A stretch of DNA of 64,000 nt, taken from Heliocidaris erythrogramma. Taxonomy: Eukaryota; Echinodermata; Echinoidea; Camarodonta; Echinometridae. The position numbers and the translations under genes were made by a program. Numbering within the stretch: position 1 is the first letter of the stretch; each line of letters begins with the position of its first letter. A model generated the notes under the pieces. The model searched no databases, was not told the origin of the DNA, and saw only the letters and a program-made list of their open reading frames with translations. The stretch is taken from the NCBI GenBank assembly GCA_025617745.1, contig CM046854.1, positions 56,632,258-56,696,257 of the forward strand. Direction: 5' to 3'. Below, piece after piece: positions 48,094 through 57,646 of this stretch.

Positions 48094-48427
48094 TAAGCTT
48101 GAGCACTATCATAATATACAGATCTTCGGAAAATATCTGATCTTCTCAAAAAATATTACAAGTAGACTATTCAAAATGACCGTTTTAGAGTTCAATCAAA
48201 GATAATAATTTTGTTTTGTCATGGCTCATGCATGAGAAGGGGGGCTGGGTGGGATGTGGGATAATACGTTTTGTACAGTGAACTCACTAGCAGCCACGAC
48301 GAACACATCCCAATTATTAAGAGGAATGTTAAACAAAAATACATATTTACTTACATTTCATGGCATCATACGGCATTACTTTGATGAGAATGTCCACCGG
48401 AGAATTTTCTGCTTTCGTGAGACTTAC

Positions 48428-48527
48428 AAGACAAACTCCTTCTAAAACAGAAAATTCTCAAAAACAAAGTTTTTTTGAGATTTGTGTTGAAATGGCACAA
48501 AAGTAGCACTACCCGCACGGCCGCCAT
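48428..48527 (-). CDS. Candidate first exon of a minus-strand gene
   Basis: On the minus strand, AGAGAAAATGGCGGCCGTGC places an ATG (48527-48525) in a context common at animal housekeeping promoters. The frame MAAVRVVLLLCHFNTNLKKT continues with RIFCFRRSLS to a consensus-like donor TCTT|GTAAGTCT at 48427-48426. Without splicing the frame would stop at 48366. The hydrophobic, basic N-terminus could be a signal or mitochondrial targeting peptide. Further exons were not identified. Confidence 0.35.
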
Positions 48528-48938
48528 TTTCTCTATTTCGTGTCCAAATCGTAGGGAATTGTGGGAATTAAAAAAATGAATTATGTATGATCTTATACAT
48601 AAATCATTATGTTAATATGAGCAACTAACCAATCATCGAACAGTATTTGACGAGTTTTTGACGTCATTCCTCATGAATAAACATTTATTGAAATTGACCC
48701 TCCTAGCTCACGGTTCAAATTGGCCAAAGCTCCCACAATGCATCCAATGCAAAGCCTATGGAATGTCAAAGGTCAGATTTTAGCTGGCCCTCTAGCCCTC
48801 CTTCGGAGGGCATACTGTGTATGATCGAATCTCTTTGGGAGAGACTAACTGTAGTCCTGTATGAAAAATGTAGTCCTCTGAGTCAAGTCAATGACGTAAG
48901 GAAACATCTCTTCTGTCACATGAATCGGACAATATAAA
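48528..48938. promoter_or_regulatory. Probable divergent promoter region
   Basis: Between the minus-strand ATG at 48527 and a plus-strand TATAAA at 48933-48938. It contains GGAATTGTGGGAATT (48552-48570), which reads inverted as an ACAATTCCC-type box, CCCACAATGC at about 48732, and TGACGTAA (48892-48899), a CRE-like site about 35 bases before the TATA box. Confidence 0.45.
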
Positions 48939-48959
48939 CTGCCTCCCACAAAGAATACA

Positions 48960-49234
48960 CTACTTCAGCATATTTGAATTAGAGCCATATATCAAGCAGG
49001 AATCTGGGCAACAAGTACTCGGTCTCAACAAGTGATACCATCTCCAGAAGACTATCGGTGGACCATGAATGGAGGATCTTGGATTCCAGTATGGATGACA
49101 ATTACGGAGGTCTTCGAAGCATGCCGGGAACTGATCAAATGTTCACTCAGCGGCATGAAATACTGATTTGCAAGGTTGAATAGTCAAGCAGTTATTTTCA
49201 TAATAGACCTGATTTAACATGCCAAGAGTATTCG
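48960..49234 (+). other. Candidate plus-strand first exon with short upstream frames
   Basis: Starts about 25 bases after the TATAAA at 48933. The stretch contains a 30-codon upstream frame (49091-49183, MDDNYGGLRSMPGTDQ...) overlapped by another ATG frame from about 49063. It ends with ATG-CCA-AGA-GTA-TTC-G (49219-49234) at a strong donor, GTGAGT. The five residues MPRVF match the start of the SNAG repressor motif (MPRxFLVK) of Snail, Gfi and Ovo zinc-finger proteins; five residues are weak evidence, and no downstream exon was found. Confidence 0.35.
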
Positions 49235-49369
49235 GTGAGTCTTGTTTACCTCTTTAAAAAAATATCATGATTTATGTCGAAGAATGTTGGACAAGATAAT
49301 ATTTGTTTTGATGTTTACATGGTGCAAGATAATTTATAACTAAATCATAGTACGTTGCAGTCGGGTGTT

Positions 49370-50690
49370 GGATAGAAGGGGCTGATAGTTAAAAGGAAAA
49401 TAAAGGGGCAAGTGTCAAAGTAATAGTGGCACTTTCAGATTGAATACTGGCAAATGTCAGATATGATGACAGGACACTTCTGAGGGTCACAGGGGTACTT
49501 TCTTTCCCCTAAAAATGGGCATTCACCAATCATGAAAATAGACCCGAAAGAATGGAAAAGAGGCACTGATCACAATCAAAAGGGGCACTTAGAAAGGAAA
49601 GGGGTACTAACAGCGGTGATAAGGGGACTTATCACAAGGAAGTGGGACATTTGAGACATGGTAATAGGGCACTCATTAGAAAGGAAAATGACATTACCAA
49701 CAAGAGAAAAGGGGGTACTTGCCTTAATAGGAGGGGCACACTTTATTTAAAAGGGGTATTTTCCTAATAGGTACACTTCACTTTACAGACGGGCATTTTT
49801 TATATAAATGGGGCACTCTCCTATGTAAAAAGTGCTCCTTTTCTATTTGAAAGGGTCACTTCCCTTTGTAAAAAAAATGCATTTTACCTTTGCACAAAGG
49901 GGCACTTCCGTATCTAAAAGGGCACTTTTATGTAAAAGGGACACTTTCTTATGTAAAATGGGCACCCCCCCCCCTCATCCTGCTAGCAATTTCAATTTAT
50001 AAAAAAATAATTTTTTTTTTCATCTGTCTCGGGAAATTAGGTTTTATACCCCCTCCCCCAATTGTAGTGCGACCCCCTCCCCCCCCCCCCCCCCCCCCGC
50101 TCCCATCCCTCCATGAACCCTATTCATGTCATTTCCATCCTGCTCAGGGCATTATCAGATTTTTGAATGTTACCTTAAAAATTGATATTTATTCTGGCTA
50201 GACATCTATCTACATGCATGGCCAAGGTGGGGGCGGTGTGTCTTGGGGCACGTGAGGGGGCAGAAAGGGGAACTGGGGTAGGTTACACGCCGGGGTCTTC
50301 CTGTCCTGTTTTTTAATATATCACATCATAAATTAATATATTTGTGCATAATTTCCATTGCACATCTCACAAATAATTATGATACAATGTGCATAAAATC
50401 CACATTTCTGGACCATGGGAGGGGGTCAACCCAACTATCCCCCCCCCCCCCCCCCCCCCCCCGACCCTGATCCCAAACCCACATTTGGTGGCTCCCCTTC
50501 CTGGTTTTTAATTATATCACATCATAAATTAATATATTTGTGCAGAATTTCCATTATACAGCTCACATATATACAATGTGCATAAAATCCACATTTCTGG
50601 ACCATGGAAAGGGGTCACCCCCACCATGACCCCCTGACCCTGATCCCGAACCCGGTTTGGGTAGCTCCCTTTCTAAAATCAAAATTTAGT
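49370..50690 (-). repeat. 1.3-kb repeat, inverted copy of 42600-43740
   Basis: In plus coordinates: GGGGCACTT-type units (49380-49960), the middle block with TGAACCCTATTCATGTCATT (50115-50135), C runs, then two tandem units of about 200 bp with CATTTCTGGACCATGG (50400 and 50590). The order and content are the reverse complement of 42600-43740. The tandem part keeps its two units in both copies. Confidence 0.75.
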
Positions 50691-50739
50691 CCGTAAGAAA
50701 GTTCTGTACGGTAAGGAGGTGGGGGTAGTGAGAATTTCC

Positions 50740-50830
50740 CACCAGCCCTCCGAAACTCGCTCAGTGGGGAGGGGGTAGAAGATTTTATGGTGTCCAATTC
50801 TCTGAGAAGCCTAAAATAAGAATTCTAAAA
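50740..50830. repeat. Fragment of the CTCAGTGGGG repeat family, copy 3
   Basis: CCAGCCCTCCGAAACTCGCT then CAGTGGGGAGGGGG and CCAATTCTCTGAGAAGC, matching the central part of 39183-39430 and 46471-46750. Confidence 0.6.
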
Positions 50831-51142
50831 GAAAGGGAGGGGGAATATATCCTTTTGGGGGGGTCAAAAGTTGTCAGGGAGTAGTCTGCCCCTTTGCCCC
50901 CCCCCCCCCCCCCCCCTTCCAATAATTGTGAAGTTCATAGATAGCGTTGTAAAATATCTCTCTGTATACCGTAATCACCCAAGAGAGAATGGGCGGGAAG
51001 AGATCGAAGGGTGAAAGTAAATCAGTTTCGCCGCCCCAACCCTCCACAAGACATGTTTTCGGGAACAGTATGTGTACAAAGTTCTCTAGATGGCAATATT
51101 TCAATACTAAATTACAAAGAGATCATATTTATCTCCCAATCG

Positions 51143-51143
<1 letters not shown>

Positions 51144-51175
<32 letters not shown>
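51144..51175. repeat. CT dinucleotide microsatellite
   Basis: About 16 TC units. Confidence 0.95.
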
Positions 51176-51179
<4 letters not shown>

Positions 51180-51479
51180 AGGCCAGCCTACCTATGCTCT
51201 ATCTTCTGTCTATTGATAAGTTTGAAGTGGGGAGCAATTCGCCTTTGTGTTTAAAAGTATTCTTGAATGCAAAAATGTCAACATCACTTGCAGGATTTTG
51301 TTCTGTCGTTCCACTCCTGATAATTGATATTCTATTTTGATTTGTTGAGTGTTGTTTTGACTAGTAAATCGTGTTTCTTATCGGCAGTTTGGTACGGCAT
51401 TAATACACTTTTAAATTGTTTGGGTACTGTTGGCCCGGGGGGCCCGGGAGCTACGTAGATTAAATGTATCAAAAAGTAC

Positions 51480-52450
51480 TGATCTAGACATGATTCCGGC
51501 TGAATGATGGTGTGAAGATTTTATATAAGCCTTTACGCTATTTAATCAACCTATCTTTCCTGACGAGTACTTTTCCAGAGGACTCGAAAATAGCAAAAGT
51601 GACTCCACTTTATAAAAAAGAGAGACAAAACGGATGTTATAGCAATATTATAGACCTTTCAGTGTTTAAGCGTAGCTTTAAAGATTCTTGAAATATCGGT
51701 CTGTGTTCAAATTGAAAGATATTTCAACAAAAATGATATCTGGCTTTCGGTATGACTATTCGACTGAACATGTCTAATTCATTTAACCGATTATTTGAGG
51801 ACAGAAACTTCCCAAGGGCACTTTATGGTGCTACTTGATCTGCAAAAAACTTTTGATACAGTTAATCATGACTTCTTATTAAAAAAGTTTTTTATAAACT
51901 GTATTAAAATCCAAATCCAAAATTTCTTGAGAAAAAACTCAAAGGGCTGTCTACCTGTTTCGATAGGATGACTGATAATAAGCTTTCTTTACACTTGAGT
52001 AAAACAGAAAACATTTTTTTGTTCTAAAAGTAAATTTAAAAATCACTTGAATTCAAAGTGACACACAATAATCAAGTAATCCAGAGAAAGGGATCTGTAA
52101 AATATTTAGGCATCGAGTTGGCTAGCAAAGTTTCATTTTCTTCATTAGTAGAATCAGTTGTTAAAAAAAACTAATTCTCGTTTGAAGTTTTTTGTACAGA
52201 TATAAGTTGTATGCATTTAAAAGCAAGACGTATGACTATGTTTTGCTGTCATTCAATGTTTGTTTGACTATATGTTAATCATGCATGGTACAGTAACAAA
52301 TCAGATTATAAGAACTTGAAAATTATACAGAACAAAATGGTGAGATTTATCATTAACTGTTCTGGTTCAAGAGCTGGTCTTCTTGAATTCAATCAAAGAT
52401 CGAAACAAGTCGTATTGCATCACGTACATAACATATATCATACTAAGACA
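51480..52450 (+). mobile_element. Decayed LINE reverse transcriptase fragment
   Basis: Translated pieces include LSVALKILEISVCVQIERYF (the RT segment after NYRPxS), VLLDLQKTFDTVNHDFLLKK (motif A and its tail; about 51827-51887) and KGSVKYLGIELASKVSF (about 52087). These match CR1-type LINEs of a different subfamily from the one at 1.4-4.5 kb. The catalytic YxDD segment is missing and frames change often. The continuation is interrupted at about 52460 by the SINE-like insertion and resumes after it (ASVTAISTTEY near 52715). Confidence 0.75.
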
Positions 52451-52463
52451 AATAATTATTATG

Positions 52464-52680
52464 TAAACGAAGAAGCTTGACTGGGGAGGAATTTTTAATT
52501 TGTAAACAAATCTTTCGGCATATTACTCCCAGTCGCTGGTTAAGTCGCTGCCCGGCAAGCAGTAGATGACAGGTTCGAATCCCGCTGGTTCCAATTTTTT
52601 CTGACTTGTGTTTTTCATTACAGATCGAGCATACGATCTTTAACACTGGGAGTAATATGCCGAAAGATTTGTTTACAAAT
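52464..52680. mobile_element. tRNA-headed SINE-like element with inverted ends
   Basis: From AACGAAGAAGCTTGACTGGG to GATTTGTTTACAAAT. The stretch TTTGTAAACAAATCTTTCGG and CATATTACTCCCAGT near the start returns inverted at the end. Between them is a tRNA-like core with box A-like CTGGTTAAGTCG and box B GGTTCGAATCC (52573-52583). A 13-base direct repeat TAATTATTATGTA flanks it in the decayed LINE, which fits target-primed insertion. A second copy of the family lies at 53788-54110. Confidence 0.65.
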
Positions 52681-52905
52681 TAATTATTATGTAGTAGAGC
52701 AGTATAACAGAGCGAGTGTAACCGCGATATCAACCACAGAATATAATTATGACAAGCATATATTACAGATCGAGCATACGATCTTTAACACTGGGAGTAA
52801 TATGCCGAAAGATTTGTTTACAAATTAATTATTATGTAGTAGAGCAGTATAACAGAGCGAGTGTAACCGCGATATCAACCACAGAATATATGACAAGCAT
52901 ATTAA
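52621..52905. repeat. 145-bp tandem duplication
   Basis: CAGATCGAGCATACGATCTT at 52621 recurs at 52766. The unit spans the 3' part of the SINE-like element plus about 80 bases of LINE flank, so the duplication came after the insertion. The copies are nearly identical. Confidence 0.9.
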
Positions 52906-53007
52906 ATAAAGACAAAACCTCATCAAAACATTATACGATCAAGTTATGTCAAAACACTAATACATCAAATGACACTCGATGTTACAAAGTTATGGAAAGG
53001 ACAATGA

Positions 53008-53035
53008 TTATAATTATTATTATTATTATTATTAT
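53008..53035. repeat. ATT trinucleotide microsatellite
   Basis: About nine ATT units. Confidence 0.9.
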
Positions 53036-53049
53036 CATTGCTGTTGTTG

Positions 53050-53780
53050 TTATTATGTATTTCTTATTTTAATTGTATTATTTTTTTAATTGTTTTTTTT
53101 TAAACCGTGATTCAATCTTTCTGTGTACATATAGCTAAGTCCAATTACACAAAGTTTACTTTGTGTATATCCATATCGTTACTACCCAATCTTAAATGAA
53201 ATTTATTTTCCTCATTTATGCTTTAAAAAGCCGGGAACACACTCTATACCGTACCTTGTTCTATCATAAGTTTACTCTTGCTTATTCTTAGTTTTGCAAA
53301 GTTTGTAATGTGTGTGTTTTCGGCGTCTATAGAAAGAGGTAGTTTTCAATCTTATAGTTATTTTTCAGTTTTTTTTTATAAGTTATCAAGTTATTACCAT
53401 TTTCAGCGATACCTTTTTTCCAGGATATTATATACCGTTCATTTAATTTATTTGTTATTGCATTCAAAAGTGCTCTCTTTGAGAAAGTGCCTTGGTGTTC
53501 CCACACATGGAAGAAAGCAATATGTCGTAGTAACATTTTTATATATTTCTTAAATCCGTTAATGGTATATTGTGAAGCAGCATATCCGCTTTTTATAAGA
53601 CTCTTTTTTGTGGTAATGATATGATGCCATGTATACTATGCTTGGTTTTAGAGCTGATATTATACTGTATATAACGGGTAGCGACTAAACTCAGCCAAAA
53701 TAGCACTATTGGTTGATGGCCTGTGTACTCCGAGAACAGTTTTCAGGAACTGGTTCTGATGATTTTTTTCAGGAAGAAAA
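53050..53780. other. No gene recognised
   Basis: T-rich sequence, partly LINE-flank-like. No exon or repeat end supported. Confidence 0.5.
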
Positions 53781-53787
53781 TAAGAAT

Positions 53788-54110
53788 TAACACTGGGAGT
53801 AAAATGCCTAAAAAATTTGTTTACAAATTCAAATTCCTCCCATCAAGCTTCTTCGTTTACTAACCATTGTCTACGGCGGACCGTTTGAATATTAATGAGT
53901 CAGAAAGAAGAGGATCTTGGGTATTTGATTCCAGTTCATCGTGACTTGGCCGTGAACCAGAATAGCCTGGTGGTTAAGTCGCTGCCCGGCAAGCAGTAGA
54001 TGACAGGTTCGAATCCCGCTGGTTCCAATTTTTTCTGACTTGTGTTTTTCATTACAGATCGAGCATACGATTTTTAACACTGGGAGTAAAATGACTAAAA
54101 AATTTGTTTA
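53788..54110. mobile_element. Second SINE-like copies: uninterrupted unit and split unit
   Basis: 53788-53862 (TAACACTGGGAGTAAAATGC ... ATCAAGCTTCTTCGTTTAC) is an intact terminal unit. A second tRNA-like core follows: TAGCCTGGTGGTTAAGTCG (box A) and GGTTCGAATCC (box B) at 53967-54018, with an anticodon-like loop CCGGCAA. The next terminal unit begins at about 54076 and breaks off at 54110; its missing end, AATTAAAATTCCTCCCATCA, resumes at 62576. Confidence 0.65.
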
Positions 54111-54155
54111 TACACACTTAGAAATAAAGGTACAAAGTTGCACCTTTTAGGGTGC

Positions 54156-54720
54156 AAATAAATGCAACACTGGGAGCACCTTTTTGGGTGCAATATTGCA
54201 CCTTTCTGAAAGGTGCAATTTTGCACCATTTTTAGGGTGCAATGTTGCACCATTTAGGGTTCAATATTGAACCCTTTTTTCCGATAAAAAGGGTGCAATT
54301 TTGCACCCTAAAGGGTGCAAATAAATGCAACACTGGGAGCACCTTTTTGGGTGCAATATTGTACCTTTCAGAAAGGTGCAATTTTGCACCATTTTTAGGG
54401 TGCAATGTTGCACCATTTAGGGTTCAATATTGAACCCTTTTTTCCGATAAAAAGGGTGCAATTTTGCACCCTAAAGGGTGCAAATAAATGCAACACTGGG
54501 AGCACCTTTTAGGGTGCAATATTGTACCTTTCAGAAAGGTGCAATGTTGCACCATAATTGAACCTATAAAAAGGGTGCAATTGTGCACCCTAAAGGGTGC
54601 AAACTATTGCAACATTGGCAGCACATTTTTCGGTGCAATATTGTACATTTCCAGAAGGTGCAGTTTTGCACCTCACAGGGTGCAACATTAAGCCCTTTAC
54701 CCCGATAAAAAAGGGTGCAA
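54156..54720. repeat. 163-bp tandem array of palindromic GGTGCAA/TTGCACC words
   Basis: Units start at 54156, 54319 and 54482 (period 163) and a shortened fourth at 54601. Each holds several near-palindromes such as GGGTGCAATATTGCACC and an AATGCAACACTGGGAGCACC start. It sits directly inside the left terminus of the composite element; the right terminus has only a few spaced copies of the same word (62434-62560). Confidence 0.9.
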
Positions 54721-55783
54721 TTTTGCGCCTTACAGGGACCCTTTTGGGCACAAACTTGAACCCTTCCAAACCTTCCATTTCGTTTGCAAACACAGATACT
54801 GAAGAAAAAAAACACATTTATACTTTTCCATGTTAAGTTAAAACAAAACTGAACGAGCTGTATTTAATAAGGCATATAAGCATGCATTGGAGCATCTGGT
54901 CTTTGATATTTTATATACATGTTCATGCGCAGTACTGTAGTTGTAATGACAATACATGAGGTTAAGATGCACTTTGAATGACAATCCCAACTTAGCAAGC
55001 CCTTTTTTTACAATAATAAAAAAGTGAATAGTTCTATATACATGTAAGCTGGCTTTAAAATAGTTCACAAACAGTGACAAGCAAAAAGCTTTGTTTCATC
55101 ACTACATTATCAGGTAATAATATTCTCAAATTTGATTAGCATTTTTGGTGGATGGGATAAATATTTCTGTACAGTCCCACATATAAAAAATGCATAGCAA
55201 ATTGCTATGTGACACCAGGAATTGATTGTTAAGATTATCATTCTCAGTGGCCTATACACTATAATGGCCAGTGAGTACAACATAAGCAAGCAGGATTACA
55301 TACCTTCATCTCAGTTAAAATTTAACAATAAAAGGTATATGAATTGTACCAAGTACAACAAATCATTAATCATCACTCAGACACATTATGATACATTCGC
55401 AAACGAGTGATGCACTAAGAAAGGAAAAAAACAGTCATAACAGAAACAGTGTATATAAAATTCAGTAAACTTCAGCTCTCCATTTCTAAAAACATACCAG
55501 TATTTCTGTACTATATCTGCAAGTATGATATATTACATACATGTATGGTGTATACACGTGATATACTTTTCATTATACATGTACATGTGTATTTCTTTTA
55601 CAAGATATATTTTGCGTGTGTTTAGCTGTACATTGCTTCAGAAAAGAAGACAAATTGAGTGAATACTGACTCCACGAAACAGAATTCTAACCAATGAATA
55701 CATAGTCATTAAGGTAATCTAAAACAGATTGTTCCATGTATACTTCTTCCATTAACAATTATGAAATGCATTATGCTTTTTAA
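54721..55783. other. No gene recognised
   Basis: Interior of the composite element. AT-rich with many ACATGTA words; no exon or terminal repeat seen. Confidence 0.45.
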
Positions 55784-56451
55784 CCCTAAATGGGCCGGGG
55801 GTGGAATCCCCCCCCTAGACGTTTCTCGCGATATGTCCGCAACGCGCAAAGCAATTTCATGACTTTTTTTCCCGAATCTCACGCATCTTTTGAGACCAAA
55901 TTCGTGATGTCAGGGCACGCAACAATTCGTACTTGCACGTCAGACCGAAAATTGCTCAGAAACGTGATTTCATGTATAATTTCAATACAAAATGTGTTTT
56001 CAGCCAAAATTTACAAATCTATATTTTTACATTTGCTGATTGAAATTAATTTATTTTATGCTGTTTATGTTTGCGAAAGTGTCCCCGACAAATTTCATCC
56101 AAAAAACAAAAAAAAAGTAAAAAAACAAAGAAATACATAAATTTTAAATACAATAAAATACATAATAAATTTTGATATCAAATTTTTTTCAAGTATATTT
56201 GCTAAGAATACTGTAAAGAGTGTCTAGACCAAAAATTAGCATATTTTGAGCTTTACTTAATGATTTAGAGCAAAATTTCGATTTCATGCATAAATTTGCA
56301 TAATTAATGAATGTGAAATTTTTCGGAGCATTAAACTATATATAGCTTTGTAGATTACGTTGTGGACGATGTGCGTGCCGATCGGGGGGAAGGGGGGTGG
56401 ATTCCACCCCACCGGCTGTGGCATAGCCAACATATCCTGGCCATTTTAGGG
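55784..56451. mobile_element. TTAA-type MITE (piggyBac-like), copy 2
   Basis: Starts CCCTAAATGGGCCGGGGGTG and ends CCATTTTAGGG, with TTAA on both sides (55780-55783, 56452-56455). The interior matches 38421-39102 in reverse orientation. It is nested inside the composite element, so it inserted after that element formed or was carried with it. Confidence 0.85.
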
Positions 56452-56769
56452 TTAATTGATACACATCTTGAAATTCAAACCTAGAAAGTAAAAATATATA
56501 TTTATAGGCATTCAAAAGGTAAGTGATGTGCATGTTGGTGGTGCAGTCCTTTATTTTACAGTCTCTTTTTCTATTTTACGGCATTCAAATAACAAATGTG
56601 CATGTCCAGTTGTTGCAGTGCCAGTAATCTCAGGTACCGTAAAGAGGCATGTATGTTGTACATAACTTATATAACATTTTCAGTAGGAACGAAACTACTA
56701 AACACATAGTACATGTACTGTGTATATTTGGTCTGTTATGATTAAAGCCACACATACATTGTACAAGAG

Positions 56770-57207
56770 GTGTGGATCTGGGGGGGGGGGGGGGAGAGCA
56801 GCCCCTCCCTGTAAAAAATTTTTTTTTTTAATCTTTCAGAGGCCAGAAGCAATGAGGTTTCAAGAGGGCTTTAAATGCCCCGTTTGTGTCATTTTATGAA
56901 AAAAAATAAAATTCGGCCCACACTTCACACTGAAATATAATGGGTTATAATTATTTCCAGGATTTTAAAAAATTAAGGCTTTACACAAATTGCACTTCAT
57001 GACCACATGGCTTTTTTGTTGTTTGGGGGGCATTAAAATAACCAACTACATGTAATAAAAACAGGCTTCAAATGCCTTGTTTATGGTTCAGTATATTGAC
57101 AAAAACTTGGGCTCCTGTTTATTTTTTGCTTTGTTCAACTGATTTTTTTTATTTTTTCAATTTGCCCACCACCTCCCCCCCAATAGAAATCCTAAATCCG
57201 CCACTAT
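56770..57207. mobile_element. Worn hAT-like MITE
   Basis: The right end CCTAAATCCGCCACTAT, read inverted as AGTGGCGGATTTAGG, is a common hAT-type terminus; the left end GAGGTGTGGATCTGGGGG is a weaker match. G runs near the left and CCCCCC near the right are placed symmetrically. Target duplication not found. Confidence 0.4.
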
Positions 57208-57390
57208 TGTAAAATATATATGTGTCCTTTATGCCAAACAAGGAAGGAGTCAAGGAACAAGTAGTATATATTATCTGCAGAAGAATACCCTGTCCCAACA
57301 GGGGCTGACACCCATTGTACCACAAAAATATTGCACGCATCATGTACCTTGACATACAATATAAGACATCATTTAGATAGTGACCGGGGC

Positions 57391-57485
57391 AAGTGGTGCT
57401 GCAGAGTGAACGCTCCAAAAAGTGAACTCCAAAAAGTGAACTCCAAAAAGTGAACTCCAAAAAGTGAACTCCAAAAAGTGAACTC
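57391..57485. repeat. 14-bp tandem repeat next to a 21-bp flanking repeat
   Basis: AAGTGGTGCTGCAGAGTGAAC at 57391-57411 is followed by five units of AAAAAGTGAACTCC. The 21-bp phrase recurs at 57648-57668, so direct repeats bracket the histone fragments. Confidence 0.9.
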
Positions 57486-57491
57486 TCCAAG

Positions 57492-57546
57492 AAGATCCCC
57501 AAGAAGAAGCCGGCAACACACCCACCTGCTTCCGAAATGATAACTT
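57492..57546 (+). pseudogene. Histone H1 fragment
   Basis: Plus-strand translation [18 protein letters not shown] matches the lysine-rich N-terminal region and the start of the winged-helix domain of animal and sea-urchin H1 (KKPATHPxxSEM). Only about 18 codons remain; the frame then runs into reversed H2A sequence. It cannot make a working linker histone. Confidence 0.65.
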
Positions 57547-57646
57547 CTTGGATTTCTTGTTGTCACGGGCAGCGTTGCCAGCGAGCTCCAAGATTTCGGC
57601 AGTCAAGTACTCGAGGACAGCAGCCATGTAAACAGGGGCTCCACCG
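57544..57646 (-). pseudogene. Histone H2A fragment
   Basis: Minus-strand translation contains [17 protein letters not shown] followed by [14 protein letters not shown], the central helix and loop of the H2A fold. About 34 codons survive. Canonical H2A and macroH2A are nearly identical here; the adjacent H1 piece favours a source in a replication-type histone cluster. Both the N-terminal and C-terminal parts are missing. It faces the H1 fragment tail to tail with almost no gap. Confidence 0.9.

Noticed and set aside
52536-52600. Functional tRNA gene
   Set aside because: Box B is good, but the T and acceptor stems pair poorly and the segment is part of a dispersed element.
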